NCBI RefSeq assembly: GCF_000499845.2
Contig: NC_023759.2
Location: 48,706,172-48,770,171 of the forward strand
Origin: Phaseolus vulgaris
Taxonomy: Eukaryota > Streptophyta > Magnoliopsida > Fabales > Fabaceae
Direction of reading: 5' to 3'
DNA length: 64,000 bases
Under the pieces are notes generated by a model, which was given only the letters and a program-made list of their open reading frames with translations, did no database searches and was not told the origin of the DNA. Below are positions 1 through 12,540 of the stretch, piece after piece. The position numbers and the translations under genes were made by a program. Each line of letters opens with the position of its first letter. The stretch's first letter is position 1.

Positions 1-218
1 TTGTTTAATAGTTTCTAAATTGGTATTTAATTAGCAACCAAGGTTTTAACTACCAATTATTTAGTTTCTAATTTAGAAACTATTTAACAATAATATAAAC
101 TAATTTAGAAACCATTTTTTTTTGTTAGTTTCTAAAATGGTCTCTAATTTAGTTACTATTGGAACTAATTATTTTGATATCTAAAAATTGGTTTTTATTT
201 CATGATTTTCTTGTAATG
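1..218. mobile_element. CACTA-type palindromic MITE, truncated by window edge
   Basis: This is the right half plus centre of the same MITE family that is complete at 12156-12537. It shares the 'ctaattagcaaccaagg' core and the 'catgattttcttgta' terminus, which here ends TTGTAATG instead of TTGTAGTG. The left arm lies outside the window, so a target duplication cannot be checked. The element is non-coding. Confidence 0.75.
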
Positions 219-2667
219 AATTATTATTTTACTCTTTGAAATTATGCAATCAATGTGCATTTTAGTGATAGAATTGATAATATTATGATAAATCATTCCA
301 TATACAAATAATATTATTTGATATTAGACTACTTATTAAACATTTAACTAAAGAAACGCATAGTATTTTTTTAAGTAACGGATACTCTAATCCTTTTACA
401 AAATACTATCATGAGACTATATTGCATCTATATATTATAATAAATTATGACTCTTTCATTCTAAACATAATTAGAAGTGTCGTTCCTCATTCTCTATCTT
501 GTATGATGTATGAATCTAATAGTATATTATTTTAAAATTTGGCCAAATTTAGGAGATTGAATTTTCCATTAGCTAGCTCTGGATTGAATTTGTAAGTAGG
601 TCAATTTGCTTGGGGGTGGTGATGTCTAACTTGGAAGCTTCGAGGCTCGGTTCATCTCTCAGATTGTTTGACTTTTGGTTTACCCAAGTGATGGATGTGA
701 GATTAGTTATGCTTTACAATACATTTTGAACTTCATATTTGTTTTGCACTCCAAACATTTTTGTTCTCTTTTAGCACACGATTTTGCGAGTCTTTGGCAT
801 CTTGCAACTTATACAGAGGATAACACACAACAAATAACCTAAGATAGAGGGTTCTTTGTCCCTCTTCTTACCATTAGTTTAGAGAATTTTCTTGAAATTT
901 TACCATGCTAAAAGAAACCATTGCACACTTTCAAAATTTCATTATTACCCGAAATTATAAGATTTTCAAAATAGAGTATATTCCAGTAATAGAAAATCAT
1001 TAAATAAAAACTAATTTAGAGGAAAAAAATAATTAGTTACTATATCAACTAAATTAGATACTAACAAAATTATTGGTATTAAAATAGTTTTTATTATTAA
1101 TAAATAATTTATAAATTGATATCTAATCATCTACCAAAGTTTTAGCTATACTAACTAATTAGATTTTAAAGTTGGTAGCTAAAATTTTGTTGACATTCCA
1201 AGTTCCTCTCTCCACTTTATGTGCATAAGACTTTCATTTTTGTATGATACTTATACATGTCCTTGGCTGAGGCACCAATGTAAGTAGAAAAAGTTTGATA
1301 TTCTTACTTTATTTGTAATTCATGCAGAAGATTTTAGTTGTACATTTGCAAAATTTTCCTCCCATCAACTATTGCAGTTCTATGTATGACATTATTTCAA
1401 TGTTTCTATATTCCTCTCATTATAGTCATCTACATGGTTTTTCAAATTTTATTTCCATATTTTCTTAGACATAATATATTGAATTGATAAAAATTATTTA
1501 CTACACTGTTTGGGGACATATGATATTTACCCACTTTGTCACATAAATTACATGTCATTGTAGCTATCTTGCATTAAAAAAGAGGCGATTTATACTTTTT
1601 ATATGATTATTACATAACACACATTTATTATTAATTATCTGCGTTCGCCTTCTTAATAGATTATCTGTAGTTTCAATCCTATTCAAACCCGTTCTTCAGA
1701 AAAAAATGTTTTACATTTGGAATATAATTAGTTTTTCATATGGTTTTAAAGAACTTTTATTTTTCTCCACTTGCATTTGCACTGTGTTGCAGTACCTTAC
1801 ATGCAATTTTAATTGTATGACTCATTTTTTCTTTACTTTCAATTTCCACTTGTCCTTTCCAACTCAACTGTCGTTATTAAAAGATTTGAATTTGGGTATT
1901 TCCCAATCAAAATAATTCCTTCTCCGATGTTATTAATAATTTTTTTAATTTCTAAATAATATTTATTTTAATTAATATAAAAACTACTTATTTCTTATTT
2001 TTAAAATTTATTTCTATTTAATAATTTCTTATTAGTCTTTATTTATTTGTTTGTTTAGTATTATATACGGTTTTTCTCGTACGTAAAGATGATAAAACTT
2101 AAGATTGAGATAAGAGATTTAATTCGCATTAATGTCTAAAAAATCTTTTAAAAAAAGCCTATATATAGTAAGTTTAGTTAAATCGTATGAAGTTGGAGTC
2201 ATTGCTTTAAAAATATCATAAGCGCATTGATTTTAAAATGTCTTAAGTTGTACGAATTGAAACAGCATAAAACTACTGCCAACAAAAAAAAATTATTTAA
2301 ACTTCATTCAGATATCAATAAATATGGTTTATCCATATATTATGTTTTAGACATTATTTTTTCATCAAAAAATAAATAAATTAATTAATAAAAATATTTT
2401 AAGAATGTGGTGTACAGATGATTGTTGAAACAACTTTGAGATGTGAATCTAATTGAAATGTAATGATTCATAATAATGCATTATAATTTTTTATATAAAA
2501 AAAATAAACATAAACTCAGTTACCAAATTAATATCAAAGTCATATAAAAAAATGTACTAACGATATTAGTTAAAGCTATTGTATCACTGTCGAATTATGT
2601 ACAAAGTATTCAATTTCACCTTTTGAGATATTGATTGCTTGGATTGGTTTTGTGAAATTCAGTTATA
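219..2667. other. AT-rich intergenic DNA, no gene seen
   Basis: No open reading frame here resembles a known protein; the longest is about 69 codons of low-complexity hydrophobic residues. The only recognisable object is the half MITE at 984-1185. The rest is poly-A/T-rich sequence typical of plant intergenic DNA. Confidence 0.6.
984..1185. mobile_element. Decayed half-copy of the CACTA-type MITE
   Basis: The sequence starts with a degenerate terminus ('cagtaatagaaaatcatt', compare CACTACAAGAAAATCAT) and follows the left arm of the family into the central 'ctaccaaagttttagct' region, then stops. The right arm is missing. It has many substitutions relative to 12156-12537, so it looks like an old copy. 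Confidence 0.6.
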
Positions 2668-3054
2668 CACTAATACAAAAAAATCATTAATAAAACTATT
2701 AATAGAAACCAACTTTATAAATAAAAAATAATTAATTACTATATGTACTAAATTAAAAACCATTTTAGAGACTAAAAAAATGATTTCTAGATTAATTTTT
2801 ATTATTGATAATAGTTTCTAAATTAGTATCTACTTAGCTACCAAGGTTTTCTAGTAAATTTAGAAATTTAAATAATTGGTAGTTAAAACCTTGATAGTTA
2901 ATTAGATATCAATCTAGAAACTATTTATCAATAATATAAACTAATTTAAAAATCAATAATTTTTTTAGTCTCCGATATAGTTTCTAATTTAGTCACTATA
3001 TCAACTAATTATTTTTTATATCTAAAATGAATTTTTAGTGATTTTTTTATAGAT
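2668..3054. mobile_element. Full-length but diverged CACTA-type palindromic MITE
   Basis: The element begins CACTAATACAAAAAAATCAT and ends in a degenerate mirror terminus (TGATTTTTTTATAG). Both arms and the palindromic centre ('ctaccaaggttttc' with the mirror 'aaaccttgatagttaatt') are present, at a length close to the intact 380-382-bp copies. The terminal bases are mutated, so no clean 3-bp target duplication can be defined. Confidence 0.7.
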
Positions 3055-4752
3055 AAAAAAATATAGGATAAATCAATTATATTTGGTGGAATTGTAGATG
3101 TTAAAGAAATAATATTTTTTGTTTTTATTATTATGGGTAAATATTAGAAAGAGAAATAGATTAGTATAGGGTTGTATAATGTATGAAGAAGGCAAAGGGA
3201 AGGAATTGTGCAGAAGTTGAAATGGTACTTGTTGACCTAGAAAAGTCGAAAATGATAAGGAATATATAGGCTTTAACCATGTTATACCTAAAAGAAAGTT
3301 GATGGATAAATGATAGGAAAAAAGGTAGATATTATGATACAGAGTTCATAGTGGAGTAAGATGTTAAATAAATTACGCAACGAAATGCCGCACTAGCTAG
3401 TTAAGATTCTGAGTGCGTGTTTCCTTCTGGATTTATCTCTTCTATCAACTCATTCTTCAACACATTTTTTATTTATACAGAAGCTATCTTTTTTCACTTC
3501 TTTTCACACTGTTAGTTAAAGTGGTCGCTTTTCTAAACAATAAAAAATGGTTTCCATCATTAAGCAAAAAGATTATACCATATCAAACACTCTTGGCATG
3601 TTTTTGTTCTTACGAATATCTTCTTTTAAAGATAAGCATGGTCTAAACATAGTAAAAAATAATTATGAATATCTCTTTCAACAGATATTCAAATTTCCTA
3701 TCACATGATCAACTAAATCCTTTCTTTAAATTTAGAGGTGTCAAAAGCGTACCGGGTGAATTGGCACGTCACTTTTTCAATTTCTTTTTTTCATCTTTTT
3801 TATTTCAAATATATTTATTTGATTTTAATATTTGATATAATCTTTTAAACAATAAAAATTAAAGAAAAGCAATAAAATTAAATCAAACTTTAATATTTTA
3901 ATAAAAAAATTAATATCTAACAAAATAAAATAAATATTAACAATGCTTCAATAAATTAAATAACTTATAAATAAAATTTTATATAAAAATTTGATCATCA
4001 TCGATTTTAATTTTTAAAACATAATATTTCTCTTTAAATGTAGGCTAACCTTATTTTAAATACAACTTTCATTGCTACTTTTGCCATGTTTTATCAGTAT
4101 TATAACGTCGGATGACCTTTTCTCTTCCTAAATAGTTTTTTTGCATAAAAAATTCCCTATGTAACCTTTAAAATGTATTGATAATTTAATTTGGTTTAAA
4201 TTTATTTAATTTTTTACTTGAATATTTAAATTTGATTTTGGAAAATATAATTTGATTTTAGATTGTATATATAATAATAAAAATTTATAATTCTAGCCAT
4301 AACTTTTATGATTATTTTAAAATTCAATTAATCCCGTTTTATATTTTAATATGAAAAGTCCAAATGATTCATTCCTTAAAAAATATATATATCATATAAA
4401 AAATATAAAAGATTAGCGGGGCTAGTTAGAGCAAGACATATGACTTTATAATCTCTTATTTTTTTAAAATGCGGTAGATTTTGAAAAATACCACCATGCA
4501 TAATTATTGTTATTATTATATTTCCTTTCCTATAATTTTCTTGATATTTTCTTAGTTCTTTTGGAATTTCCTTCAATATTTTCACTATCTTTTGGAATAT
4601 TTATTGTAACGTTGCCTATGACCTAACATAATCGATTTTTTTATTTACATTAATGTACATTATGTGAATTATGTACATTAGATTTCTGGGGAAGGTATAA
4701 GTCAATTATGTCAAATGCAATTCAAAATTAATGACTCAACACGATGAAAAAA

Positions 4753-4832
4753 ATGCCATTAAGTCCAAATAATAAAGAAAAGGAGGCAAATAATGCCATT
4801 AAGTCCAAATAACAAAGAAAAAGGAATGAATA
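4753..4832. repeat. 40-bp tandem duplication
   Basis: Two adjacent copies of a 40-bp unit beginning ATGCCATTAAGTCCAAATAA (at 4753 and 4793) differ by only a few bases. It probably arose by replication slippage; no coding role is apparent. Confidence 0.8.
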
Positions 4833-6255
4833 GTGATGGTATCATAAAGAAGTCGTTAAATATGAATGTTTACATCTTTGCACACATCTCAATGAATGAA
4901 ACGTGAAATAAAAGATTTGGTAGATTTTTCAACTGTTTTACAAATGAAAAATATTTGAATACAAAAATTATATCCATCTTACAACCCATTTTAATAATAT
5001 AATAATGTATATTAAAATTTCAAATAAAAAATCTAAATAAATATTATTAATTTAACTTATTAAATGTGTGTTAAAATATGAGCATACTTTACAAATACCC
5101 TAAACAAGCCCTTTTTACAAAATAATAAAACTTAATTCTTGATTAATTAGTTCATTTTCTGCTGTAAAAGTTAAAGAAAAAAGTTTTTTTTAGGGTTATG
5201 GACCGAGTTTGTTAGGTATCTATAAAGCGAATGTTCCCAATAGCTTTTAAGCTTCATTTACTTTCGTTAGAGGCTGAGAGGTTGACATGTCAAGCCTATT
5301 AGTACTTATGGACATATCATTTCTGATCACGATATTTATAGAAGATGATGAGAAATTCATGCAATTAACAATTATGCGAGATTACAAAAATAGGAAAAAA
5401 AATCATACATAATGAATAGTGGAGACTGATGATTAAGAATACAACACTCTAAAACTATTTTGTTTATATGTTTACTCATTTTTATGAAGAAATTGCGGTG
5501 TGGCCAAATAAAGCATACCCCACCGAAAGTAGTGTTCAGGACTAATAATGCATTTTTAACTCAACTGGGTTCCACAACCCTCAACCCTCAATCTTTTATC
5601 ATTTCATGCTACGTATCTCTTCCACAAAATAATTTCAAAATATTTTATAACCCTCAATATATATTATTTTTACTCGATGTGTGCTACTAGTTTGCATCAC
5701 ATACGAGTGTGATTTTGACTTAATCGAAGGATCAAAACTTATAAAAATACTTATAAATATTATAAAGTTAAAAAGTGATTATTTTTATAAGATTAGTTTG
5801 TTTTGTATTAAAACATGTCTATATCATATAACGAGGGATTTGAGGTTGAAATGACTTTAATTTAGGCTCAAAAGTTACTAGTAAAAGTGATTCGCCAGAA
5901 GGGATTCGCTGCATGTCCTTATTCACATCACTGGTCAAAGCAGTGTGTCTATCTATGATTTATGACTAATTGCAATTTGTTACTTAAACAGAGCATAGCA
6001 AAATTTCATCACATCAATATTTTTTTGCCTGTTAGGGAATGATATGCTGAATAAATAAGCGATTGTGAGCGGCAAGAGAGTGACCCTGCTTTCTGCTTTT
6101 CCAAAAGTTGCTATTACATGTCTCTGCACTTTTTTCATGTGATTTTTTTTCTTCTTTTTTTCAAATTTCAATCTTAACCTCTGCGATAAAATCTTCCCTC
6201 TGTTAAAACTGCATCGAATCGATCAACTATAAAACAAATCCTAAACAAAAACTAT

Positions 6256-6585
6256 TTAAAACAATGTGTGAATTGTTTGATTTTTAAAACAAGTGTAAAT
6301 AGTGTAGTGTTGGAAGAAGTAGTAAATGGAAGATAAGAAACATAAGTTGAATAGGTGAGAATTTGTGTTGAGAGATAGTGAGAATGTTGTGGTTGAGTAT
6401 TTTATTTTGCGTAGGCAATGACAATCTGCAACAGTGAAGTAACCCCCACAGCTTTCATCCCAGGACGTGACTTTGATGTGACCAGATTTGTACGGAACCA
6501 AAGCATTCCTATTCTCCCACACGCTCTCCTCTTCCTCTACACACCTACTTTTACTTCTCACGAATCTTAACCAAATTATTATCAT
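6256..6585 (-). other. Unidentified 109-codon open frame, possible gene fragment
   Basis: This minus-strand frame is the longest non-transposon frame in the first 24 kb. Its first half is compositionally ordinary for a protein (acidic CVEEEESVWENR, then ALVPYKSGHIKV and SWDESCGGYFTVADCHC), unlike the low-complexity F/L/I/K frames around it. The second half is low-complexity and probably non-coding. I do not recognise a family. It could be a degraded exon or chance; no promoter, splice sites or second exon could be tied to it. Confidence 0.2.
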
Positions 6586-9500
6586 TTTAATTCAACAATG
6601 CATTTTCCACAATTTTGTATATATCTAAAATATAATTGTTCTAATCAACAATATAGAATCGGATTTGGGAGGTGATATCCGATTAATTCTTCGTTATGGT
6701 AGTCTTTGAGTGCTTGAAAATCACCGTGTGACGAGAAAGATTTCACTTGTTGACAAAATTTCAACGATCAAGTTAGTAAAAATATTAAATATTAATTTTA
6801 GTGTAATATGTATTGTACTGAATAATACTTACATTTATTTGGGTACTTAGAATTTTTATATAACACTCATAGATCCTTCTTTAGGAAATTGTAACGACAT
6901 TTTAAATTGTGAGTATCTTTGTGTCATTCAGAGGTGATGTTATATATAGTATCGTTTCTTGTTATGTTTTTGCTAAATTTGTATTGAAAAAAGTATCTAT
7001 AATTAACTGATGTGGATGTATTAAATATCAAGCATCTTCTTTGGATTTTTAGTGACACGACTCAATTTGACCCTAAAAATCCTATCCACACGATCAGGTT
7101 CCAACTTGATCGTGACCGAACAGTACAATAATAATAGAAGATTAAATTTGTAAATTTACATTTTATATATTTTAATAAAATAAAATTCATAATTATCACA
7201 TCATTCAAAAACTTCAATAACTTTTTTTCACAAATTCATAGGTTAATATGAACATTTTCTTCAAACTTTCCTTGCAAATTTTCACAAATCTACTTTTTAA
7301 ATCCTTACAAATTCAATCTCCAACAATTAAAAAAAACATAAAAAATACAAGTAAAAAAAACATAAAAAATGACAAGTAAAGTCTAAATGAAACTATTCCA
7401 ATTCCCTGCTGTTACACCAATTTCTTTGACTTTCAACTCTGAATCACCTTTTCGTTCTCTCTAGTGACCTCATTGCTCATTTGTTACTCTCTTTTTTATT
7501 AATTCAACTTTGCCCTTTAAGAAGTTTTTAATTTGAAGAAGGACAAATGACATTAAAATACTGTATTGCATCTGATAGAGAATTGCCCACCCCCGGTTTC
7601 AAATGGCCACTTTGCATCTGATTTTGGACCAATTTTTTTTTTTACATTTTCATTTTATTTGTATGTTTGTGAGAAATTAAAAAGAAGAAAAAGATTGTGT
7701 TGTCTTTACAATTGTGTCTTTGTAATGCAAAAAAAAAAAAGTAAAGAAAAAGGAGAGAGAGAAAATGCAAATAAAGAAAAAGGATAGGATGAACTAAAGT
7801 TTGAAAGATGAACAAATTATACAAAAACTAGGGGTTGGATATTATTTAAAACAGACAAACTTTAATGATAGAGGATTTATGTCCATCAACAACCTCTCAA
7901 GCACCAAGAGTTTAAACAAATATTGATGTAAACACTTTTATTTAAATGAAGTTTTATGTTAGACATTTTGTTATTATATAAAAAAAATATAATTAAACAA
8001 GAAAAAAAAATAAGTATAGAAAACTAGGCCAAAATTTATAATAAATAAGAAAGAACTATAAATTTAAACCAATCAAAATATAGATTTTTAACACCTTGTA
8101 AAAAAAATCCTAAAAACAATGACTCTTATTTCTTATTAGTAAACATTTAAAATATTTTTTAAGACTTTTAAGTTTCTTAATAGTTTTAACAACATCATAT
8201 CTATTATCACGAGGTTCTTCTATATCAACCTCATTATTCAAAAACTTAATCACAATTTTATATTTTTTTAAGAATAAAATAGTATTTAAATATATGATCG
8301 CATTAGAGGCAAAAGAAAAAACTTTTGAATGCTAAACTTTTAAATATAATACACTTTTTGTCAAATAAAATGTTTATGATGATGTGTAACATTTTTATTT
8401 ATTTTTTAATAAAATTATTGTTGTCTCCATACTTATATCTCTTCATATTTGAAGTTACTAAAAATCCTTTAGTCTATGTGATATTTTATTTTATTTTATT
8501 TTATTTTTAATTATAATTTGTTTATTGATAGTTTGTATTGAAGAGAAGACTTTGTGTACTATTTTAACAAGATATTGATAATATCATATTTTTAACTTTA
8601 TTTTCTATTTTTTTGTAAAACAATATCCAATCAATATTTGAGCAAGTATGAGTATATATGTTTCTGAATGGCGATGAAGAGGAAAGATAAATTTTATATT
8701 CTTCAAATATCAAAGATAGATGGAGATGGAGATGCATATAATTTTTTCATTCAAAGATAGAGACAATGCAATATAAAAGAATGGACACTTAGTGTTGACT
8801 AAAAGTTGATGGTAATTAGTCAATACTGTTGAATTTGTGTTGCATGAGTAGTGAACTCTAAAATTATATATGTTAATTCATTATTGTTGCCTTTTGAGAG
8901 TTGAGTCTAAACAACATCGTTAATTTATCACTAATTTTTAAATTATTTTTTTTATTAGAGTAGTTTAAAATTTGTCAAGCTTATGCTAATGCGCTTTTAT
9001 TTTAAATTTATTTTCATTTAGTATCGTTTAAGCCAACACTAAAAAAATAAAATTTTAATATTAATTTAATTTGCAATACCTTCATTTTCAACAAAAAAAA
9101 ATATTAAAAAAAATGATGAAAATGAGTGTGGACGAAAGCCATGAATGTAAATGAAAAAATTGATGTGAGTGAAGGAGATGAGTGTAGATTAAGGAAATGA
9201 GTGTGGATGAAGATGAGTATGATGATATTTATATAGAAAGTGAGAAAAAAATTATAAGTGAGTAGATTTGTCATCTTTAAATCCAAACCTTTGAATTAAA
9301 AATAATTTACGATTCCTATTCGTTCTCACAAAAATACACATATTCATAACATATAAATTAGTGTCAACTTAGTTGATGTTAACTTAAATAAATATTAAAA
9401 ATAGATTATATTAGAACCAACTTTATGAATTCTAACTTAAATAAATAATAACATAGATAAAATTATTTGATGTTAACTAAAATAAATATATACTAAAAAT

Positions 9501-10075
9501 AAATAAGGTTAACATAAAGAACAATGCTAATTTTATTTATTTTAGCTAGCTTTTGACGAAACCGAAACTAGTTTAACATTAACATAAATATTTGAATTTA
9601 TTAAGAAAAATTAAAAATAGTTAGTTTTGTCTTAGAATTAACTAAATATACTCTATTACCTATTAGCCTAATCCGACACAAACATTAATATTTATTTATT
9701 AAAAATAGTTAATATTGACTTAAAATTGATTAAACTGACTTTATCAACAATTAAATTATTTAAAAATAATTCTATATTTTTGAACTTTTTAGAATTAACT
9801 TTTTATTTTTATTTTGTGATATTTTTAGCTAACTCTTAATATTTAAGGAAACTTATCACAAAAAAAAGGATTTTACCTTTAACAAAAATATGTAGGTAAC
9901 ACTAAAAAATTTATAAGTATTATTGAGGGACTTATATTACGTCCAAATAACCTTCAAGCACTACACAATACAAACTTCATGATTATACTTATTATTAATT
10001 CTTAATATCATTATTAAAATTATAAATTCTTATAATAAAAAATATTTTTATTAAAAATATTAATATTATGCTTAG

Positions 10076-10078
<3 letters not shown>

Positions 10079-10130
<52 letters not shown>
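10079..10130. repeat. (TTA)n microsatellite
   Basis: An uninterrupted run of about 17 TTA/ATT triplets, embedded in a wider 10.0-10.4 kb and 10.8-10.9 kb region of imperfect AAT/ATT repeats. Confidence 0.95.
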
Positions 10131-10131
<1 letters not shown>

Positions 10132-10406
10132 GCCTTTTAATATTCTTAATATTATGAATATTTTTAGTAATATTAATTATATTTTATATGATTTTTTTTT
10201 AAAATATTATCAATATTATAATTATTAATATTAGTATTTATATTATTATCAATAATACTATCAATAAAAATAATAATAATAATAATACTAATATTATTAA
10301 TCATAATATAAGTAATATTGATAAAAATATTAATAATAATAATAGTATTTATTATTATTTATAATAGTAATAATATTAGGAGTGTTAATAATATTAATTA
10401 CAATAT

Positions 10407-10786
10407 CACTACTAGAAAATCATTAAATATAAATCAATTTTAAAGACAAAAAATAATTAGTTGTTATAGTGACTAAATTAGATAGTATTTAGAGACTAAA
10501 TAAATTATTGGTTTCTAAATTAATTTATATTATTGATAAATAGTTTCTAAATTAGTATTTAATTAGCTACCAAGGTTTTAACTACTCATTATTTATATTC
10601 TAAATTTGGTAGCAAAAACCTTGATAGCTAATTAAATACCAATTTATAAACTATTTATCAATAATAAAAATAATTTAGAAACCAATAATTTTCTAATCTC
10701 TAAACTCGTATATAATTTAGTTACTATAGCAACTAATTATTTTTTGTCTCTAAAATTGGTTTCTATTTGATGATTTTCCTGTAGTG
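10407..10786. mobile_element. Complete CACTA-type palindromic MITE with TAT target duplication
   Basis: 380 bp. Starts CACTACTAGAAAATCATT and ends ATGATTTTCCTGTAGTG, an inverted terminal repeat of the CACTA (En/Spm) type. It is flanked on both sides by TAT (10404-10406 and 10787-10789), the 3-bp target duplication expected for CACTA transposition. Both halves are inverted copies of each other around a centre near 10600. It has no open reading frame and would need a transposase in trans. It sits in an AAT/ATT-rich repeat. Confidence 0.9.
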
Positions 10787-11175
10787 TATTAATAATGTTA
10801 ATGATAATATTAATAATAATATTAGTAAAAATATTCATAGTATTATTAATATTAATAATATTATTTATATTATTGTTATTTTTGGTAATTAGTAGATAAT
10901 AATTCATATGTAATGTTAAATTTACTTACGAATACAGATATTTTGATAATAATCCGTATGTAATGTTGGATTTATATATGGATAGAAATCCATAAATATT
11001 AATTTGTGGACAATGTTGTATTTACTAACACATAGATATTTGTGTGTAATGATGAATTTATCTATAAATACATATCCATAACTAATAATTCGTAAATAAG
11101 GTTGAATTTAACTATTAATACAGATTTGTAGGTAATAATTCGTGATTAAATTTAATTATATTTGTAATGTAATAA

Positions 11176-11243
<68 letters not shown>

Positions 11244-12152
11244 TGTAAACAAGTTAAGCGGCCATAATATGATTAATTGTTGTAATCATAATACAAAATA
11301 TACCTTAATTTCAAGGTTAACTCGACAAGTTATCACAATTTAGGTTCAATATAGGAATAGAACTCTATAAATGTGCATCCACTAAGAGAAATCTGCATAT
11401 TTATTACTTTCTTATATCTCATACTAAATTCTAACTTAGATACATTTTACAAATACTCTACCTTCACCAATCAAAGACCAAAACCTAGACGACATCATTA
11501 ACTAAGATCATTAACTTGGAATACTTGCAAGTAAAAAGACATCATTTTATGATAAGTGTATACAATGAAATTTAGTATCTTGTACTCTTATTTTTTTTTT
11601 CTTGAACTCTCTCACACAGGTCTATTCTTTGGTCTTCTTCAACAGTTCAAGAAACCTCTACTTCTCGGGCCCTCCTCTCTCATTATTTTGGTGTTGTTGA
11701 ATAGTAGTATAGTTATTTTTCAATTTTGCATCCATTACCTCTTCTCCCAAGTGATCGTAATCTGCCCGAAATCTTATTCTTCTTGTCAACTGTCTAGTAA
11801 TAGCAGGAAAAAGTGGGTCGAAATCAAAATTAAATAAGGTGCTATAATAAACAAAATATTAAGTAGTTGTGAAGTGGAACTTAAAAGATGGGTGAAAGAA
11901 TCTTTAAATTGACAAGTCTATTAATGTGTTTGAAGTATTGTTTATCTCTATATTTAATGACTTTTTATAATTTTATTTTAAAAAAGTGTTTTCATAGATA
12001 GAAAAAAAGGGAGTTATAAGTTATCTTTAATTTAAATTCTTAAAGAATGTACGTAAGACACATTTTGGAACAAGTGTAGATGTAGATTAAGTATTATAGA
12101 TGCTTTGTATATATTGGTCATGTAGGTTTGGTTGTTAATAACATTTTACATC
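10787..12152. other. AT-rich intergenic DNA
   Basis: AAT-type imperfect repeats, then repeated variants of 'aataattcgta.gtaatgttgaattta' at about 10890-11150, the (TA)n array, and unremarkable AT-rich DNA. The 93-codon frame at 11556-11837 has hydrophobic low-complexity content and no recognised domain, so it is not annotated as a gene. Confidence 0.5.
11178..11241. repeat. (TA)n microsatellite, about 32 units
   Basis: An uninterrupted 64-bp alternating TA tract. Confidence 0.95.
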
Positions 12153-12155
12153 TAT

Positions 12156-12537
12156 CACTACAAGAAAATCATGAAATAGAAACCAATTTCTAGAAACCAA
12201 AATAATTAGTTGCAATAGTAACTAAACTAGAGACCATTTTAGAAATTAAAAAAAATTTAGTTTCTAAATTAGTTTCTATTATTGTTAAATAGTTTCTAAA
12301 TTGGTATCTAATTAGCAACCAAGGTTTTAGAGACCAAATTTAGAAACTAAATAATTGGTATCTAAAACCTTAGTTGCTAATTAGATACTAATTTAGAAAC
12401 TATTTAACAATAATAGAAACTAATTTAGAAACCAATTTTTTTTTTAGTTTCTAAAATGGTCTCTATTTTAGTTTCTATTGTAACTAATTATTTTGGTATC
12501 TAAAAATTGGTTTCTATTTCATGATTTTCTTGTAGTG
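12156..12537. mobile_element. Best-preserved CACTA-type palindromic MITE (382 bp)
   Basis: Starts CACTACAAGAAAATCATGAA and ends with its exact mirror, TTCATGATTTTCTTGTAGTG. Flanked by TAT on both sides (12153-12155 and 12538-12540), a 3-bp target duplication. The two arms (about 190 bp each) are nearly identical inverted repeats, so almost the whole element can fold into one hairpin. It has no coding capacity. CACTAC...GTAGTG termini with 3-bp duplications define the CACTA/En-Spm superfamily, so it is inferred to be a non-autonomous, MITE-like derivative mobilised in trans. It is the least diverged copy here and probably the youngest. Confidence 0.92.
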
Positions 12538-12540
12538 TAT

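Larger units (their letters stand above)
3055..10077. other. AT-rich intergenic DNA without recognisable genes
   Basis: About 7 kb with no convincing coding region. It contains a 40-bp direct duplication (4753-4832), a (TTTTA)5 tract near 8484-8508, a degenerate GATGAGTGTGGA-like stretch at about 9105-9230, and an unexplained 109-codon minus-strand frame at 6256-6585. A few residues at about 3220-3260 (VLVDLEK) faintly recall a LINE reverse transcriptase, but this is too weak to annotate. Confidence 0.55.

Noticed and set aside
3181..3400. LINE reverse-transcriptase fragment
   Set aside because: Only a few residues (VLVDLEK) resemble the YADD-upstream region and multiple stops follow; the evidence is too weak.
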